DNA of 6,863 nucleotides from NCBI GenBank assembly GCA_964609795.1, contig CAZSTC010000100.1, positions 1-6,863 on the forward strand. Direction: 5' to 3'. The position numbers were made by a program, and so were the translations under genes. This DNA comes from UBA1412 sp964609795. Its GTDB lineage: Bacteria; Verrucomicrobiota; Verrucomicrobiia; Limisphaerales; UBA1412. Within the stretch, counting starts at the first letter, position 1; every line of letters begins with the position of its first letter. Positions 5,494-6,863 of the stretch are shown here, piece after piece. Below the pieces are notes generated by a model. That model searched no databases, had not been told where the DNA came from, and saw nothing but the letters and a program-made list of their open reading frames with translations.

Positions 5494-6417
5494 TTACATG
5501 ATCACGTGCCTCAGGTAGAGATACATAATCGGAGCATTAAATAAAATACTATCCAGGAGATCGAGCATTCCGCCGATACCGGGTAAGAAAGAGCCTGAAT
5601 CCTTGAACCCGGCCTCTCGTTTAAAAAGCGACTCGATGAGGTCCCCCACGACGGCCGTTCCGCTTAGGATGACTCCCAGGAAAAGAGCATGATGGAGCGT
5701 CATGCCCTGCATGTGCCCTGCGGAAAAATAATAGAAACCGACACTCCCAGCCAGCGAAAAAAGAACGGCACCGCCCAGCCCCTCCCAGGTTTTGCCGGGA
5801 CTGATGCGCGGGATGACTTTGTGTTTGCCGATAAGAGAGCCGACCAGGTAGGCACCCATATCGCTGAACTTGGTCACGAGGATGAAATAAAAGACATAGA
5901 GAATCCCAGAGACACCGGTGAAAAAATAGATTTTCTGGACAAAATTGAGAAGCCAGGGGACGTACATCAAGCCCAGGAAAGTGAGCGCCACCGAGAAAAG
6001 TCCCTGCGGGTTATTCTTTGCAAAGAGCTGGCGCACACAGAGTCCCAGAAGGAAGAGCACGAGAAAAGCCGTTTCAAAATCATTGGCGCGAGAGGCGGCC
6101 GCGTTTTTCCCCCAGTAGGCGGTCAGGTAGTAGTAAGTGCTCCCCAGGAGGATGAGGCCGTAAAACACACCCATCCAGCGGAAGCAAAGATAGCCCTTGG
6201 AGGAAGCGAGTTTATAAAACTCCAGAAGCCCCAAAAAGGAAAGGGCCATCAGGATCAGGACAAAAAAATAATCCCCCAGCCGTTTGCCGTGGAGCAGAGC
6301 CGGCGAGAGAACCACTGTCCAAAGAAGAAGCGTACTGACGGAACGGTAAAGAAAGACCTTCCCTTTTGAAGGTTTTGCAGCCGCCGCCGGAGCGGCATTC
6401 TCTTTGGGTTCACTCAT
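5494..6417 (-). CDS. cdsA: Phosphatidate cytidylyltransferase (CDP-diglyceride synthase)
   Basis: This 307-residue multi-spanning membrane protein is of the CdsA family, which makes CDP-diacylglycerol from phosphatidic acid and CTP for all phospholipid synthesis. A 20-residue Ala/Lys-rich cytoplasmic N-terminus (NAAPAAAAKPSKGK) precedes about eight hydrophobic segments between 28 and 302. KFSDMGAYLVGSLIGKHK (183-200) with ISPGKTWEG (205-213) is the conserved nucleotide/metal region. The C-terminal signature at 263-289 keeps SLFKR, FKD, LPG, GG and the two aspartates 286 and 289. The signature His is Ile281 and its Arg is Leu287, changes I recall as common in PVC-type and some other bacteria. 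GAGG lies eight bases before the ATG on its strand. It is the first visible gene of the cdsA-dxr-pseudouridine synthase operon. The uppS gene that often precedes cdsA is not in the window, because the next gene upstream diverges. Confidence 0.95.
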   Translation of the reverse strand: MSEPKENAAPAAAAKPSKGKVFLYRSVSTLLLWTVVLSPALLHGKRLGDYFFVLILMALSFLGLLEFYKLASSKGYLCFRWMGVFYGLILLGSTYYYLTAYWGKNAAASRANDFETAFLVLFLLGLCVRQLFAKNNPQGLFSVALTFLGLMYVPWLLNFVQKIYFFTGVSGILYVFYFILVTKFSDMGAYLVGSLIGKHKVIPRISPGKTWEGLGGAVLFSLAGSVGFYYFSAGHMQGMTLHHALFLGVILSGTAVVGDLIESLFKREAGFKDSGSFLPGIGGMLDLLDSILFNAPIMYLYLRHVIM

Positions 6418-6570
6418 TTATCGGGCCTCGATATGGGGGACTCAACTGTGCAGACCACGAAGGAAATTATCCAACGGGCTCATTTTCACGGGAGAAAGGA
6501 TACTCGCTCCGCAAGCCGTTGTCCAGCCAACAACTTCTAATCTTGCGTGCGCATATTTTTGAGGCAATGC

Positions 6571-6589
6571 GGACAAATGCTTTTTGTCC
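6571..6589. repeat. Short inverted repeat in the divergent region
   Basis: GGACAAA (6571-6577) and TTTGTCC (6583-6589) form a perfect seven-base inverted repeat around five bases (TGCTT). There is no T-run after it, so a terminator is unlikely. It could be a protein-binding dyad or one end of the repeat element that follows. Confidence 0.4.
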
Positions 6590-6596
6590 ACGCCTG

Positions 6597-6626
6597 ATTC
6601 GTGTTATTTCGTGTCCATTCGTGGTT
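6597..6626 (+). repeat. Degenerate tandem ATTCGTG repeat
   Basis: Three adjoining imperfect copies are seen: ATTCGTGTT (6597-6605), ATTTCGTGTCC (6606-6616) and ATTCGTGGTT (6617-6626). The same kind of phrase (TTCGTGTCCATTCGTGG) is, from memory, a recurrent interspersed intergenic sequence in many bacterial genomes of different phyla. Its role is not known to me. It may mark a dispersed repeat family in this genome. Confidence 0.5.
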
Positions 6627-6651
6627 CTAATTGGATGGTAGAAAATTTCCC

Positions 6652-6679
6652 TTTACAAAATGAAGAAGGGAGTTATTCT
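6652..6679 (+). promoter_or_regulatory. Candidate sigma-70-type promoter for the exported-protein gene
   Basis: TTTACA (6652-6657, five of six to the -35 consensus) is followed after 16 bases by TATTCT (6674-6679, four of six to the -10 consensus). The start codon lies 51 bases beyond the -10, leaving an AT-rich leader. A second TATTCT at 6694-6699 lacks a good -35. This is a consensus match only. Confidence 0.4.
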
Positions 6680-6730
6680 GAACTGCGGTCGTGTATTCTT
6701 AAATTTAATAGAAAATCATAAGGAAAAAAA

Positions 6731-6863
6731 ATGAAGGCGGATAAAATATCCTATGCGGGCGTTGTTTCGCGCTTTTTCACATCATTCATCCTTCTGGCAT
6801 CGCTTTTGGTTTTGCCGAAGGCACAGGGGGCAGTTGGCAATTATTTCTTGCTGGACGATCTGA
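6731..6863 (+). CDS. Probable exported protein, N-terminal fragment (partial)
   Basis: ATG 6731 opens a frame of 44 codons that leaves the window. The first residues (MKADKISYAGVVSRFF) form a positively charged N-region. The hydrophobic core follows at about residues 17-29 (TSFILLASLLVLP), then a small-residue region (KAQGAV) suitable for signal peptidase I cleavage near residues 32-34. This predicts Sec export. The mature part begins with something like VGNYFLLDDL and is too short to classify. AAGGA (6720-6724) with a six-base spacer is the best Shine-Dalgarno site in the window and fixes the start. The gene diverges from the cdsA operon and has its own candidate promoter. Confidence 0.75.
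   Translation, partial: MKADKISYAGVVSRFFTSFILLASLLVLPKAQGAVGNYFLLDDL

Larger units (their letters stand above)
6418..6730. other. Divergent intergenic region between cdsA and a probable exported-protein gene
   Basis: These 313 bases contain no believable gene. The one sizeable frame across it overlaps the start of cdsA and has no family resemblance. The region must hold promoters for both directions unless cdsA is read from elsewhere. On the minus strand, a GATAAT-like -10 (plus positions 6466-6471) has no good -35 partner. On the plus strand a better promoter lies at 6652-6679. Small dyads occur at 6518-6534 (GTTGT/ACAAC) and 6571-6589, and a degenerate direct repeat at 6597-6626. The last 80 bases before the downstream start are markedly AT-rich. 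Confidence 0.5.

Noticed and set aside
5689..6369. Open frame on the + strand opposite cdsA (226 residues)
   Set aside because: It is a low-complexity charged protein entirely antisense to cdsA, with no recognisable domain. It is a shadow of cdsA.
6366..6641. Open frame of 91 residues across the cdsA start and intergenic region
   Set aside because: It starts inside cdsA on the opposite strand and runs through the repeat. Its sequence shows no domain or signal and it has no good ribosome site.

Overview
The window comes from a bacterial chromosome. It carries ordinary housekeeping genes flanked by two less familiar ends. The dense packing, weak Shine-Dalgarno sites and protein variants (a CdsA signature without its His and Arg, a divergent CrcB, a ThiE with the Verrucomicrobia-like opening 'RLYTFIDGAYLNGR') suggest a member of the PVC group, perhaps Verrucomicrobiota or a relative. 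This is an impression from protein style, not a demonstrated placement.

Left end (1-1137): the 3' end of an unrecognised gene, then an orphan gene for a 213-residue protein with two membrane segments. Both are on the + strand and neither belongs to a family I can name. A hairpin abuts the start codon of the orphan gene and another begins at its stop codon. The 226-base gap that follows holds a cluster of GGA motifs, one of them in the loop of a small hairpin that resembles a CsrA/RsmA site. By eye this end differs in character from the rest and may be accessory DNA, but no integrase, transposase or repeat boundary is visible.

Centre left (1138-3460, + strand): three closely spaced genes that look co-transcribed. 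They encode an AI-2E/PerM-family membrane protein, a CrcB/Fluc fluoride channel and thiamine phosphate synthase (ThiE). The CrcB is unusual because both aromatic positions of its conserved TTFSTF-like segment are leucine.

Centre right (6417 down to 3457, - strand): a second likely operon, read cdsA, dxr, then an RluA-family pseudouridine synthase. CdsA makes CDP-diacylglycerol for phospholipid synthesis. Dxr makes MEP for isoprenoid synthesis. The last gene modifies RNA. The two operons converge, and the thiE and pseudouridine synthase stop codons overlap by four bases.

Right end (6418-6863): a 313-base divergent intergenic region with a short degenerate repeat, a small inverted repeat and a plausible sigma-70-type promoter. 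It leads into the first 44 codons of a probable exported protein that runs off the window.

No rRNA, tRNA, CRISPR array, riboswitch or insertion sequence was recognised. I found no clearly new multi-gene system. The most useful leads are the altered CrcB pore, the orphan membrane protein with its flanking hairpins, and the GGA-rich stretch at 984-1024.
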